Source of the DNA: Mycolicibacterium neworleansense
GTDB lineage: Bacteria; Actinomycetota; Actinomycetes; Mycobacteriales; Mycobacteriaceae
Length of the DNA stretch: 64,000 nucleotides
Reading direction: 5' to 3'
Assembly: GCF_001245615.1 (NCBI RefSeq)
Contig: NZ_CWKH01000002.1
Span: 1-64,000, forward strand
The translations under genes were made by a program, and so were the position numbers. Of the stretch, positions 1-7,201 are shown piece by piece. Within the stretch, counting starts at the first letter, position 1. Every line of letters begins with the position of its first letter. Below the pieces are notes generated by a model. It worked only from the letters and a program-made list of their open reading frames with translations, made no database searches and was not told where the DNA came from.

Positions 1-264
1 GCGGTCGGTGAGCTGTCCCCGCGACAGGTTCTCGCCCTTACCTTCGAACTTCGCCGGCACGATGATGTCGGCACCGTACGGCTTGCCGCCGACCTGCTCA
101 TCGATCCAGGACAGCTCCTGGTCCAGCTGCTCGGGCGTGTAGGCGGTGGCGCCCAGCACGCCGAAACCGCCGGCGTTGGTCACCGCGGCCACCACGTCAC
201 GGCAGTGGCTGAAGGCGAAGAGCGGAAAGTCGATACCGAACTGCTCACAGATCGCGGGTTTCAC
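1..264 (-). CDS. Nitronate monooxygenase, N-terminal part (runs off the window)
   Basis: The first 88 codons of a flavin TIM-barrel enzyme of the nitronate monooxygenase / 2-nitropropane dioxygenase family, which oxidises alkyl nitronates with FMN. It begins MKPAICEQFGIDFPLFAF and contains the early-barrel segment VTNAGGFGVLGATAY, typical of the family. GTG at 264 is chosen because a TANNNT-like -10 (271-276) lies 6 bases upstream, suggesting a leaderless transcript, and because the reading frame has no better start above it. The C-terminal two thirds, including the FMN-binding Gly-rich loop, lie outside the window. It follows the MTA phosphorylase by 59 bases in the same direction but appears to have its own promoter. 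Confidence 0.75.
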   Translation of the reverse strand, partial: MKPAICEQFGIDFPLFAFSHCRDVVAAVTNAGGFGVLGATAYTPEQLDQELSWIDEQVGGKPYGADIIVPAKFEGKGENLSRGQLTDR

Positions 265-302
265 CCCGTCAGTATTGGCACCTCGACTTGACGGGTGTCA
301 AG
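265..302 (-). promoter_or_regulatory. Leaderless promoter with inverted repeat, nitronate monooxygenase
   Basis: On the minus strand a -35 TTGACA (296-301), a 19-base spacer and a -10 AATACT (271-276) are followed after 6 bases by the GTG at 264. A perfect 6-bp inverted repeat, CTTGAC-GGGT-GTCAAG (287-302), overlaps the -35 and could be an operator. The half-sites match those of the HTH/ClpN promoter at 2633-2680, but are arranged in the opposite order. Confidence 0.5.
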
Positions 303-323
303 AGGGGGCTCGATCGCGGGCCG

Positions 324-1100
324 TCACGGCAGTTCGAACGGCAACTTCACCCCATCGTGGGCCAGGCAGTGCGTGCAGGCGCGCTCGGTGGCCACAGCCG
401 CCAGGGCCTCGTGCACGAGCTTCTTGAACGGCACCAGGTTGCGCTCGAACTCGACCATCACGTCCACCGTCGTCACCCCGGATCCGGTCTCAATGCCGGC
501 GTCCAGGTCTGTCACCATAGCGATTGCGGCATAACACATCTCAAGCTCACGTGCCAGCACCGCCTCGGGGTAGCCAGTCATGTTGACCAGGGTGAAACCC
601 TGATCGGCGAACCACCGGCTCTCCGCGCGCGTGGAAAACCGCGGACCCTGGATCACCACCATGGTGGCGCCGTCGACCACGCCGGGCAGCCCGGCGGCGA
701 CGGATCGCAGCGCCGGGCAGTACGGATCGGCGAAGCTGACATGGATGCCACCGGAATCGAAGTACGTGTCCGCGCGGCCCCGGGTGCGGTCAACCAGCTG
801 ATCGGGCACCACGATGGAACCCGGCCCCAGGTCGGTGGTCAGGCTGCCCACCGCACACGGCGCGAAGATCCGTCGCACCCCGAGCGAACGCAGTGCCCAC
901 ATGTTGGCCCGGTACGGGACCGTGTGCGGGGAGTACTCGTGGCTCACCCCGTGCCGGGGCAGGAAGGCCACCTCGTGCCCGCCCACCGCGCCCACGGTGA
1001 CGGGCGCGCTCGGTGACCCGTAGGGGGTGTCCACAGTGACGGTGCGGGCCTCGGGCCCGAAGAACGAATAGAAGCCGCTACCGCCGATGACGCCGAGCAT
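324..1100 (-). CDS. mtnP: S-methyl-5'-thioadenosine phosphorylase
   Basis: A 258-residue member of the PNP/MTAP family that splits methylthioadenosine with phosphate into adenine and methylthioribose-1-phosphate, part of methionine salvage. It starts MLGVIGGSGFY, the phosphate-binding Gly-rich loop, and carries FLPRHG near residue 46, NMTGYPEAVLARELEMCYA near residue 190 and VTDLDAG, all family hallmarks. Length is normal for a bacterial MTAP. It corresponds to the gene called pnp next to menA in M. tuberculosis (Rv0535). The preceding small acidic ORF ends 6 bases before its start, so the two are probably co-transcribed. Whether it prefers MTA or inosine-type substrates cannot be told from sequence alone. 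Confidence 0.9.
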   Translation of the reverse strand: MLGVIGGSGFYSFFGPEARTVTVDTPYGSPSAPVTVGAVGGHEVAFLPRHGVSHEYSPHTVPYRANMWALRSLGVRRIFAPCAVGSLTTDLGPGSIVVPDQLVDRTRGRADTYFDSGGIHVSFADPYCPALRSVAAGLPGVVDGATMVVIQGPRFSTRAESRWFADQGFTLVNMTGYPEAVLARELEMCYAAIAMVTDLDAGIETGSGVTTVDVMVEFERNLVPFKKLVHEALAAVATERACTHCLAHDGVKLPFELP

Positions 1101-1106
1101 GCAGCG

Positions 1107-1385
1107 CTATTCGGCCTCGTCGTGGGGCTTGACGGGATCCCCCGGGGCCTCGGCGACGTCTGTGTCGAGGTCATCGACGAAGTCGTCGTCGAAATCCTCG
1201 TTCGCCTTACGGGCGCCGTCGGCGATCTCGAAGACATCGGTGGCCAGGCCACCGATGGCGGTCGCGACATCCTTGACGGCCGTGGTGATGATCGAGGTGA
1301 CCTGCCCGACCGTGGAGGCCACGGCCTCGACGGATTCCTGCAGCACGTCCTTGCCGATCTCGGTCTTGCTGAGCTGCTCCTTCAT
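1107..1385 (-). CDS. Small acidic protein of unknown function
   Basis: A 92-residue protein starting MKEQLSKTEIGKDVLQESVE. The first 65 residues are probably amphipathic helix rich in Val, Ala and Thr (VASTVGQVTSIITTAVKDVA); the last 30 are very acidic (NEDFDDDFVDDLDTDVAE). No catalytic motif or signal peptide is visible. ATG 1385 is preferred over longer in-frame extensions because a TACACT -10 (1393-1398) lies 7 bases upstream, which implies a leaderless mRNA, and the extended N-terminus is Arg/Pro low-complexity. It lies 6 bases before the MTA phosphorylase gene and divergently from menA. Function not recognised. Confidence 0.7.
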   Translation of the reverse strand: MKEQLSKTEIGKDVLQESVEAVASTVGQVTSIITTAVKDVATAIGGLATDVFEIADGARKANEDFDDDFVDDLDTDVAEAPGDPVKPHDEAE

Positions 1386-1392
1386 GAGGCTC

Positions 1393-1398
1393 AGTGTA
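1393..1398 (-). promoter_or_regulatory. -10 element for the small acidic protein / mtnP operon
   Basis: TACACT on the minus strand matches the mycobacterial TANNNT -10 pattern and ends 7 bases before the ATG at 1385. This predicts transcription starting at, or one base from, the start codon. No clear -35 is seen. Confidence 0.4.
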
Positions 1399-1435
1399 AG
1401 AGTCCGCGCGGTGATGCACCCGGCCAGCTCATACG

Positions 1436-1812
1436 ATGACCGTCGTGGCCAGTTTCGCGCAATGGATCGAAGGTGCCCGTCCGCGCACCCTGCCCAACGC
1501 CGTCGCCCCGGTGCTCGCCGGTACCGGCGCCGCCGCCTGGGTGGGGTCGGCGGTGTGGTGGAAAGCGTTGCTGGCATTGGCCGTATCGCTCGCTCTGATC
1601 ATCGGGGTGAACTACGCCAACGACTACTCCGACGGCATCCGCGGCACCGATGACGTGCGGTCCGGCCCGTTGCGTCTGGTGGGCTCGAAGCTGGCCTCGC
1701 CGCGGGCCGTGCTGACCGCGGCGGTGGCCAGCTGATCCCGGTGCTGCGCGATACCGGGCTGACCATGCTGGTGTGGGCGATCGCGGTGTCGGTGGCGCTG
1801 TTCCTGGCCTAG
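1436..1812 (+). pseudogene. menA: menA (1,4-dihydroxy-2-naphthoate polyprenyltransferase) with internal deletion
   Basis: MenA is a UbiA-type membrane prenyltransferase that attaches the isoprenoid tail to DHNA in menaquinone synthesis; family length is about 290 residues. Here 98 intact N-terminal residues ([18 protein letters not shown]... with the first Asp-rich motif [14 protein letters not shown]) run straight into TGA at 1733-1735. In another frame, 1729-1812 encodes [20 protein letters not shown] followed by SVALFLA and a stop, which is the normal MenA C-terminus. About 165 residues (some 500 bp), including the second Asp-rich motif, are missing and the frame is shifted. The product cannot be active. 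The junction falls in GGCCAGCTG, so a microhomology deletion is plausible; an assembly error is the main alternative. Confidence 0.85.
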
Positions 1813-1848
1813 CGTTCTCCCGCGAGCAGCCTCTCGCGCGAGCCCGGC

Positions 1849-2415
1849 TTATGCGGCCTCGTCCAGCAGTCCCACGATGCCGGTGCGCAGTTCGCCGGTT
1901 CCCACGTGCTCGGTGATCAGTCTGACGGCGCGGTCGTCTCCCGCGCGCAGGATTCCCAGCAGGATGTGCTCGCAACCGATGAAGCCGTCCTTGTGCGCCA
2001 ACGACTCCCGCAGCGCCAGCTCGAGGACTTTCTTCGCAGCCTTGGTGAAGGGCAGGTGCCCACGGCGCCTGCGCCGCCGGCCGGTGCTGCGCAGCGCGTT
2101 GTCGAAGGCACCGTCGCCGAAGGTGCGGTCGACGTTGGCCCGCACCGCCCGCAGGTCGATTCCGATCGATTGCAGCGCCTCGGCGTCGTCGTCGAACGAC
2201 TCGTCCCCGGGCGCATCGGCCGCCACCAACTCGGCACGGACCGCATCTGAGGTCAGGCCGAAACTCGCCAGCAGAGCGGACAATTCGCGTCCGGAACTCT
2301 GCAGCACGCCGACCAGGATGTGTTCGGGCCGAATGTCGTTGGCCTCCAGTTCGCGGGCCTCCTCCTGGGCCAGAACCACCGCGACGCGCGCGTGACGGCT
2401 GAACCGTTCGAACAT
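1849..2415 (-). CDS. Stand-alone ClpC N-domain protein (ClpC2-like)
   Basis: A 188-residue protein made of two Clp repeats and no AAA+ module. It opens MFERFSRHARVAVVLAQEEA, very close to the start of ClpC1; repeat one covers about 1-70 (IRPEHILVGVLQ), repeat two about 120-185 (PFTKAAKKVLELALRES, IGCEHILLGIL), separated by an acidic stretch and a run of six Arg near residue 115. In ClpC these repeats recognise clients and phospho-arginine. Without an ATPase it cannot unfold proteins, so it is likelier a sensor, decoy or adaptor. The HTH gene ends 1 base upstream, so the two form a tight operon. M. tuberculosis ClpC2, as I recall it, fuses an HTH region to the same repeats, which supports reading this as a split form. 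Confidence 0.85.
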   Translation of the reverse strand: MFERFSRHARVAVVLAQEEARELEANDIRPEHILVGVLQSSGRELSALLASFGLTSDAVRAELVAADAPGDESFDDDAEALQSIGIDLRAVRANVDRTFGDGAFDNALRSTGRRRRRRGHLPFTKAAKKVLELALRESLAHKDGFIGCEHILLGILRAGDDRAVRLITEHVGTGELRTGIVGLLDEAA

Positions 2416-2416
2416 G

Positions 2417-2632
2417 TCATCCCTTCCGATTGTGTTTCTGATGCACAGCCTGGCGACTGACCTCAAGTGCCTCGGCAATCGCCTGCCAACTCCAGCCCTG
2501 CTCCCTGGCATTGGCTACATGGATGGCCTCGAGCCGCTCCTGCAGCCGCTGCAAGGCCCGCACGGCACGCAGCCCCACCGCCGGGTCCGGGCTGCTGACA
2601 CCTTCTGCGATCAGCTCATCGACTTCACTCAC
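2417..2632 (-). CDS. Small HTH DNA-binding protein paired with the ClpN protein
   Basis: A 71-residue protein with a helical N-terminus (LRAVRALQRLQERLEAIHVA) and a C-terminal helix-turn-helix, GWSWQAIAEALEVSRQAVHQ, ending in basic residues. GTG 2632 is chosen over the possible GTG at 2680 because TTGACG-N17-TATCTT is placed exactly for a leaderless start there, and because the 48 extra bases hold two operator-like palindromes. It overlaps nothing and ends 1 base before the ClpN gene. The HTH resembles the one at the N-terminus of mycobacterial ClpC2. I infer that it represses its own operon and that the ClpN partner tunes it; direct evidence is lacking. Confidence 0.75.
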   Translation of the reverse strand: MSEVDELIAEGVSSPDPAVGLRAVRALQRLQERLEAIHVANAREQGWSWQAIAEALEVSRQAVHQKHNRKG

Positions 2633-2680
2633 TCTGTCAAGATAACTTGACAAAGTGGAGGCGTCAAGAAAAGTTGACAC
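2633..2680 (-). promoter_or_regulatory. Promoter with two palindromic operators for the HTH/ClpN operon
   Basis: On the minus strand, -35 TTGACG (2662-2667), a 17-base spacer, -10 TATCTT (2639-2644), then 6 bases and GTG 2632. Two sites share a 7-4-7 layout: O1 at 2635-2652, TGTCAAG-TTAT-CTTGACA (a perfect palindrome over the -10), and O2 at 2662-2679, TGTCAAC-TTTT-CTTGACG (over the -35). Their centres are 27 bp apart. Placement over both promoter elements is what an autorepressor would need. Confidence 0.65.
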
Positions 2681-2780
2681 GACGACGGCACGGTCGCGGC
2701 AACCCGCATCAGCCCACAGCACCAGCGGTATTGCACTAACGTGGCCTCGGCCTGCAACGCCGACCACCCGGGGGATGCGC

Positions 2781-4130
2781 ATGACCACTTCGACCGAGGC
2801 GCATCAGCCCGCACCGTCGGGCCGCGCCGAAACCCGCCGCGCCATCTGGAACACCATCCGAGGCTCGTCGGGCAACCTCGTCGAGTGGTACGACGTCTAC
2901 GTCTACACCGTGTTCGCCACATATTTCGAAGCGCAGTTCTTCGACAAGGCCGACAAGAACGCCACGGTCTACGTCTATGCGATCTTCGCCATCACCTTCC
3001 TCACCCGCCCGATCGGCTCGTGGTTCTTCGGCCGCTTCGCCGACCGCCGCGGCCGCCGCGCCGCACTGACCGTCAGCGTGTCCCTGATGGCGGCGTGTTC
3101 CTTGGTCATCGCGCTGGTCCCCTCGCGCGAAACCATCGGTGTCGCAGCGCCGATCATCCTCATCCTGTGCCGGCTGGTGCAGGGATTCGCCACCGGCGGC
3201 GAGTACGGCACGTCGGCCACCTACATGTCCGAAGCCGCCACCCGGGAACGGCGCGGCTTCTTCTCGTCCTTCCAGTACGTGACGCTGGTGGGCGGCCACG
3301 TGCTGGCGCAATTCACCCTGCTGCTCATCCTGACCGCATTCAGCACCGAGCAGGTGCACGAATTCGGTTGGCGCATCGGCTTCGCCATCGGTGGTGTGGC
3401 CGCGATCGTGGTGTTCTGGCTGCGCCGCACCATGGACGAATCGCTGTCCGAGGAACAACTCGCGGCGATCAAGGCCGGCAAGGACAAGAGCTCCGGCTCA
3501 TTGAGCGAATTGCTGACCCGCTACGCCAAGCCCCTGCTGCTGTGCTTCCTGATCACCATGGGCGGCACCCTGGCCTTCTACGCCTACAGCGTCAACGCCC
3601 CGGCCATCGTCAAGACCACTTACAAGGACCAGGCGATGACGGCCACCTGGATCAACCTGATCGGGCTGATCTTCCTGATGGCGATCCAGCCGATCGGCGG
3701 GATGATCAGCGACAAGGTGGGCCGCAAACCGCTGCTGGTGTGGTTCGGCATCGGCGGGGTGCTCTACACCTATGTCCTGTTCACCTATCTGCCCCAGACA
3801 CATTCGCCGATCCTGTCGTTCCTCCTGGTCGCCGTGGCGTACGTGATCCTGACCGGATACACCTCGATCAACGCACTGGTGAAATCCGAACTGTTCCCCT
3901 CACACGTACGCGCCCTCGGCGTGGGAATCGGCTACGCCCTGGCCAATTCGATGTTCGGCGGGACCGCGCCGGTGATCTACCAGGCGCTCAAGGAGCGCGA
4001 CCTCGTGCCGTGGTTCATTGCCTACGTGACGGTGTGCATCGCGCTGTCGCTCTTCGTCTACGTGGTCTTCCTCAAGAACAAGGCCGAAACCTATCTGGAC
4101 CAGGAGAAGGGTTCGGCTTTCATCCGGTAG
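2781..4130 (+). CDS. MFS metabolite:H+ symporter (KgtP/ProP-type)
   Basis: A 449-residue, 12-helix permease of the metabolite:H+ symporter family. The start IRGSSGNLVEWYDVYVYTVF (residues about 28-47) is the family signature seen in alpha-ketoglutarate permease, and the loop 2-3 motif GRFADRRGRRA follows TM2. RPIGSWFFGR and GGEYGTSATYMSEAA also fit. ATG 2781 is preferred because GGGGG lies 6 bases upstream; ATG 2775 overlaps that Shine-Dalgarno. A dicarboxylate or betaine-type substrate is likely but not decidable. It is divergent from the HTH/ClpN operon, 101 bases away from its O2 operator, and replaces genes found next to menA in M. tuberculosis. Confidence 0.85.
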   Translation: MTTSTEAHQPAPSGRAETRRAIWNTIRGSSGNLVEWYDVYVYTVFATYFEAQFFDKADKNATVYVYAIFAITFLTRPIGSWFFGRFADRRGRRAALTVSVSLMAACSLVIALVPSRETIGVAAPIILILCRLVQGFATGGEYGTSATYMSEAATRERRGFFSSFQYVTLVGGHVLAQFTLLLILTAFSTEQVHEFGWRIGFAIGGVAAIVVFWLRRTMDESLSEEQLAAIKAGKDKSSGSLSELLTRYAKPLLLCFLITMGGTLAFYAYSVNAPAIVKTTYKDQAMTATWINLIGLIFLMAIQPIGGMISDKVGRKPLLVWFGIGGVLYTYVLFTYLPQTHSPILSFLLVAVAYVILTGYTSINALVKSELFPSHVRALGVGIGYALANSMFGGTAPVIYQALKERDLVPWFIAYVTVCIALSLFVYVVFLKNKAETYLDQEKGSAFIR

Positions 4131-4172
4131 CGACGTGAAAGTCGCTACGTCCGAAGGTGTTCCCGCCGACCG

Positions 4173-4481
4173 TCACTGCTCGGCCGGAGGCTCCTCGCCA
4201 CGCAACCGTGCCTGCAGTTGCTCGCGGTCCTTACGCCGCCGCTCATCGACAAGCGCGATCGATGCCGTGGCCCGCTCCCGCAGCGGGCGGAACAGCCAGA
4301 TGCCCAGCGGCAGCGCGATCACGATGGCGAACAACAGCGCCACGACAACCGGGAAATTCGCGACGACCAGACTCCCCACGCCGTAGATCGCCGCGGCCAG
4401 CACAGCGACCAGCACCAGCCGGGCGATGAGGTAAACCACGACGTCGGTGACCATGCGGGAGGTCGAACCACTTCCTGACAC
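4173..4481 (-). CDS. DUF4229-type small membrane protein
   Basis: A 102-residue protein with two hydrophobic helices (VVVYLIARLVLVAVLAAAIY about 14-33; FPVVVALLFAIVIALPLGIWLF about 43-64) and a charged C-terminal tail, ERRRKDREQLQARLRGEE. This is the DUF4229 layout and matches the position of M. tuberculosis Rv0531 beside the cytochrome c genes. GTG 4481 has a TAGGCT -10 six bases upstream (4488-4493), consistent with a leaderless transcript. Function unknown. Confidence 0.8.
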   Translation of the reverse strand: MSGSGSTSRMVTDVVVYLIARLVLVAVLAAAIYGVGSLVVANFPVVVALLFAIVIALPLGIWLFRPLRERATASIALVDERRRKDREQLQARLRGEEPPAEQ

Positions 4482-4487
4482 GCTCCG

Positions 4488-4510
4488 AGCCTACCGACGG
4501 CGCGTATATT
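4488..4510. promoter_or_regulatory. Divergent promoter between DUF4229 and a 53-codon gene
   Basis: Minus strand: TAGGCT (4488-4493), 6 bases before GTG 4481. Plus strand: TATATT (4505-4510), followed by an AAGGAGG Shine-Dalgarno at 4517-4523 for GTG 4530. Two promoters fit back to back in 48 bases, one leaderless and one with a short leader. Confidence 0.4.
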
Positions 4511-4529
4511 CGGATCAAGGAGGTTTCGA

Positions 4530-4691
4530 GTGGCGTATCTACTCCTGCTCATTGCCGCAGCAAGCCTGGTGTACATCGGCTGGCGGCTGGCGCGGGTTTC
4601 CGGCAGTCAACAAAAGACCCGTGTGATCGGCCCCGATGACGACCCAGAATTCCTGCGTCGACTGGGGCACGGCGACAATCCCCGCAACTAG
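4530..4691 (+). CDS. 53-residue single-pass membrane peptide
   Basis: GTG 4530 opens a 53-codon frame ending TAG at 4691: MAYLLLLIAAASLVYIGWRL, then a hydrophilic tail with an acidic patch (GPDDDPEFLRRLGHGDN). AAGGAGG sits 6 bases upstream of the start, one of the best Shine-Dalgarno sites in the window. One N-terminal membrane helix with a cytoplasmic or exposed tail is predicted. It fits exactly between the DUF4229 gene and the convergent MinD-like gene, 6 bases from the latter's stop. Small genes occur at this position in other mycobacteria (Rv0530A), but I cannot confirm homology. Function unknown. Confidence 0.65.
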   Translation: MAYLLLLIAAASLVYIGWRLARVSGSQQKTRVIGPDDDPEFLRRLGHGDNPRN

Positions 4692-4697
4692 CCCGGG

Positions 4698-6110
4698 TCA
4701 GGTGCGCGGGTCCAGCGACCGGCGTGCCCCGGCGAAGTCGGATGCCACCACGGCGGCCAGCTCGATCAGTGCCTCGCGGGTGCCGGGCTTGAGCCGATCC
4801 AGGCTGATCTCCGCGCCCTCCTCCAGATGCGGATCGAACGGCACCAGCCGCACCGCACGGCAACGCCGCGAGAAGTGGTCCACCACCTTCGACAGATCGA
4901 CCTTGCCCGAGCGTGGCCGCACCGCGTTGATCACCGCGATCGAATTGCGCACCAGATCCTGATGCCCGTGGGCGTCTAGCCAGTCCAGCGTCGCCGACGC
5001 GCTCCGCGCCCCATCGACCGAGCCCGAACTGATCACCACCAGCACATCGGCTTTGGACAACACCGCCGACATCGCCGAGTGCATCAACCCCGTACCGCAG
5101 TCGGTGAGCACCAGGCTGTAGAACCGCTCCAGCACCTCGAGGGCACGCAGGTAGTCGTCCGAGCTGAAGGCCTCCGACACCGCCGGGTCACTCTCGGAGG
5201 CCAGCACCTCCAGCCGGCTCGGGCCCTGTGAGGTGTAGGCCCGCACGTCGCTGTAGCGCTCGATACCCTCGGCGTCGCGCAGCAGGTGACGCACTGTCGC
5301 CGCGGTCTCCAGCGGCACCTTCTGGCTCAGCGTGCCGCGGTCGGGGTTGGCGTCCACGGCGACCACCCGGTCACCGCGGATCGAGGCGAACGTGGCACCC
5401 AACGTCGCGGTGATCGTGGTCTTGCCGACGCCGCCCTTCAGGGACATCAGCGCGATCCGGTAGCAGCCCTGCAGCGGCTGGCTGACCTCGGCGACCAGGT
5501 TGTTGCGGTGCGTGATCTTGGGGCTCTCGCCGACGTTGACCTGCTTGAACGACGCGACATAGAGGGCCTTGCGCCAGCCCGAGGTGGGCGGGTTCTTCCG
5601 TTGGCCCAGCAGAGCGGCGGTGGACAGGTCGCGGTAGGGCGTGGCGAAGTCGCCGGCCACCGGGGCGCCGGGCACAGGACGCTCGAAGGGCCCTGCGACG
5701 GGCCGCTCGAAGGCCCCTGGAACCGGTCCCGGAAAGTTCCCGGGCACCGGCGGAGCGGTGATCACCGGGGCACCATGCGGTGGTGTCGGGGCCGTCCACT
5801 CCGCGGGCAGCGGGGTGGAGACGCCAGGCTCGGCGGGATTGCTGAACCGCTGCTGACCGCGGAATCCGGGCACCGGGGCGAACACCGACGGGACGAGCGG
5901 CGGCTCGGCGACCGCGGGCGGCGCGACGGCCGCAGTTGGCGGTGGATCAGCGGCGGGCGGTGCCGCCTGGTGAACCAGCGGCGGCTCGGCGAGCGGGGCG
6001 TCCTTTACCGGTTCAATGCTGTCCTGCGCGGCAGGCTCCCGGGCCTCGGATGGCTCCGATTCCGGCTCAGGCAAGGCTTCGGACGTTGGCTCGGACACTG
6101 GCTCGGACAC
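4698..6110 (-). CDS. MinD/ParA-family ATPase with proline-rich N-terminus
   Basis: A 470-residue protein. Residues 1-155 are Pro/Glu/Ala-rich low complexity with PGAFERPVAGPFERPVPG repeats; from about 215 it is a deviant Walker ATPase, SLKGGVGKTT at 223-232, AVDANPDRGT as switch I and LVLTDCGTGL as Walker B. The layout resembles mycobacterial EspI-type proteins and the Rv0530 product, which sits at this position. Such ATPases organise membrane or secretion machinery. Start GTG 6110 is preceded by AGAGGGG. It lies downstream of ccsB in the same direction with an 89-base gap. The specific partner is unknown. Confidence 0.85.
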   Translation of the reverse strand: MSEPVSEPTSEALPEPESEPSEAREPAAQDSIEPVKDAPLAEPPLVHQAAPPAADPPPTAAVAPPAVAEPPLVPSVFAPVPGFRGQQRFSNPAEPGVSTPLPAEWTAPTPPHGAPVITAPPVPGNFPGPVPGAFERPVAGPFERPVPGAPVAGDFATPYRDLSTAALLGQRKNPPTSGWRKALYVASFKQVNVGESPKITHRNNLVAEVSQPLQGCYRIALMSLKGGVGKTTITATLGATFASIRGDRVVAVDANPDRGTLSQKVPLETAATVRHLLRDAEGIERYSDVRAYTSQGPSRLEVLASESDPAVSEAFSSDDYLRALEVLERFYSLVLTDCGTGLMHSAMSAVLSKADVLVVISSGSVDGARSASATLDWLDAHGHQDLVRNSIAVINAVRPRSGKVDLSKVVDHFSRRCRAVRLVPFDPHLEEGAEISLDRLKPGTREALIELAAVVASDFAGARRSLDPRT

Positions 6111-6199
6111 GAAATCCCCTCTTTCCCAAACACTCCCGACCAGACCGCAGCCGCGCCACCATCTCGGGGCGCGCGGTCAACTCACCAACCTGACGATGC

Positions 6200-7201
6200 C
6201 TAGCCGACTCCCGCGTACGAATGCAGGCCCACGGTCACCAGGTTGATGAAGAACAGGTTGAACACCATCGCGACGAATCCGACCACGTTGATCCAGGCCG
6301 CCTTGCGGTCCCGCCAACCCGCGGTCGAACGCGCATGCAGATATGCCGCGTACACCACCCACGCGATGAACGACACCGTCTCCTTGGGGTCCCAGCCCCA
6401 GTACCGGCCCCAGGCCTCCTCGGCCCAGATGGCGCCGAAGATCACGCCGAAACCGAAGATCGGGAACGCGAAGATCGTGGTGCGGTAGGCGATCCGGTCC
6501 AGGGTCTGCCCGTCGGGCAACCGCTGGATGATCCGCCCGAACGCGTTGTCCCGATCGGCCAGCGGCGACATCTTGAGCAGAAACAGGATGCTGGCCACAC
6601 CGGCCACCAGGAACACCCCGGAACCGAGGCTGACCACCGACACGTGGATGGGCAGCCAGTAAGACTGCAGCGCGGGCATCACCGGGGCGGCGTTGGAGTA
6701 CAGCCAGCGCCCCGACACCGTCAGCAGGATCAGCACCGGAACCAGTACGAACACCCACAGCGCGCGGTACTGCGGCTTACGCAGCACGACGGCGGCCGCG
6801 ACCAGCCCGCAGAAGCTGGTCAGGTTGATGAACTCGTACATGTTGCCCCACGGCACCCGTGAGGTGGCCAGGCCGCGCAGCACGATGCAGATGAAGAGCA
6901 TGCCGATGCCGACGTAGGTCAGCGCCAGGCCGGACTTGCCGACGCGCTCATCGAACGACCGCCGGGGCTCCTCGGCGACGACGCCGGGGGTGGCGCTGTC
7001 GGCGCCGACGGTGGCGCCGACCAATTGACGCGACGCTCCAGCCATTTGTTCTTCGCGCGAGCGCTCGTCGGCGCGGCGGCCGCGGCTCGACGCCAGCTCG
7101 ACGGCGAGCAGGATCAGCGCGCCGACCAGAACCACCACCGACGACGTGAACGCCCAGTCGGAGTACCTGGCCAGCCCGATGTCGATGTGCTCGGTATTCA
7201 C
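6200..7201 (-). CDS. ccsB: Cytochrome c biogenesis protein CcsB (System II haem transporter)
   Basis: A 333-residue multi-pass membrane protein with the haem-handling WWD-type segment WAEEAWGRYWGWDPKETVSF (around 263-282), which marks the CcsA/CcmC family. It contains conserved membrane His residues such as WLPIHVSVVS. With ResB it forms the System II synthase that moves haem across the membrane and ligates it to CxxCH apocytochromes. Its start overlaps the resB stop by 4 bases, so it is the last gene of the hemL-to-ccsB transcription unit. Orthologue of Rv0529. The N-terminal ~75 residues contain an extra helix and a hydrophilic loop, as in other mycobacteria. Confidence 0.93.
   Translation of the reverse strand: MNTEHIDIGLARYSDWAFTSSVVVLVGALILLAVELASSRGRRADERSREEQMAGASRQLVGATVGADSATPGVVAEEPRRSFDERVGKSGLALTYVGIGMLFICIVLRGLATSRVPWGNMYEFINLTSFCGLVAAAVVLRKPQYRALWVFVLVPVLILLTVSGRWLYSNAAPVMPALQSYWLPIHVSVVSLGSGVFLVAGVASILFLLKMSPLADRDNAFGRIIQRLPDGQTLDRIAYRTTIFAFPIFGFGVIFGAIWAEEAWGRYWGWDPKETVSFIAWVVYAAYLHARSTAGWRDRKAAWINVVGFVAMVFNLFFINLVTVGLHSYAGVG

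Noticed and set aside
2633..2680. N-terminal extension of the HTH protein to GTG 2680
   Set aside because: Would place a full promoter and two palindromes inside the coding region; the leaderless start at 2632 is more economical, though not proven.
2741..4138. 465-residue open frame overlapping the MFS transporter in another frame
   Set aside because: Arg/His/Pro-rich shadow; the transporter frame has family signatures and a ribosome site.
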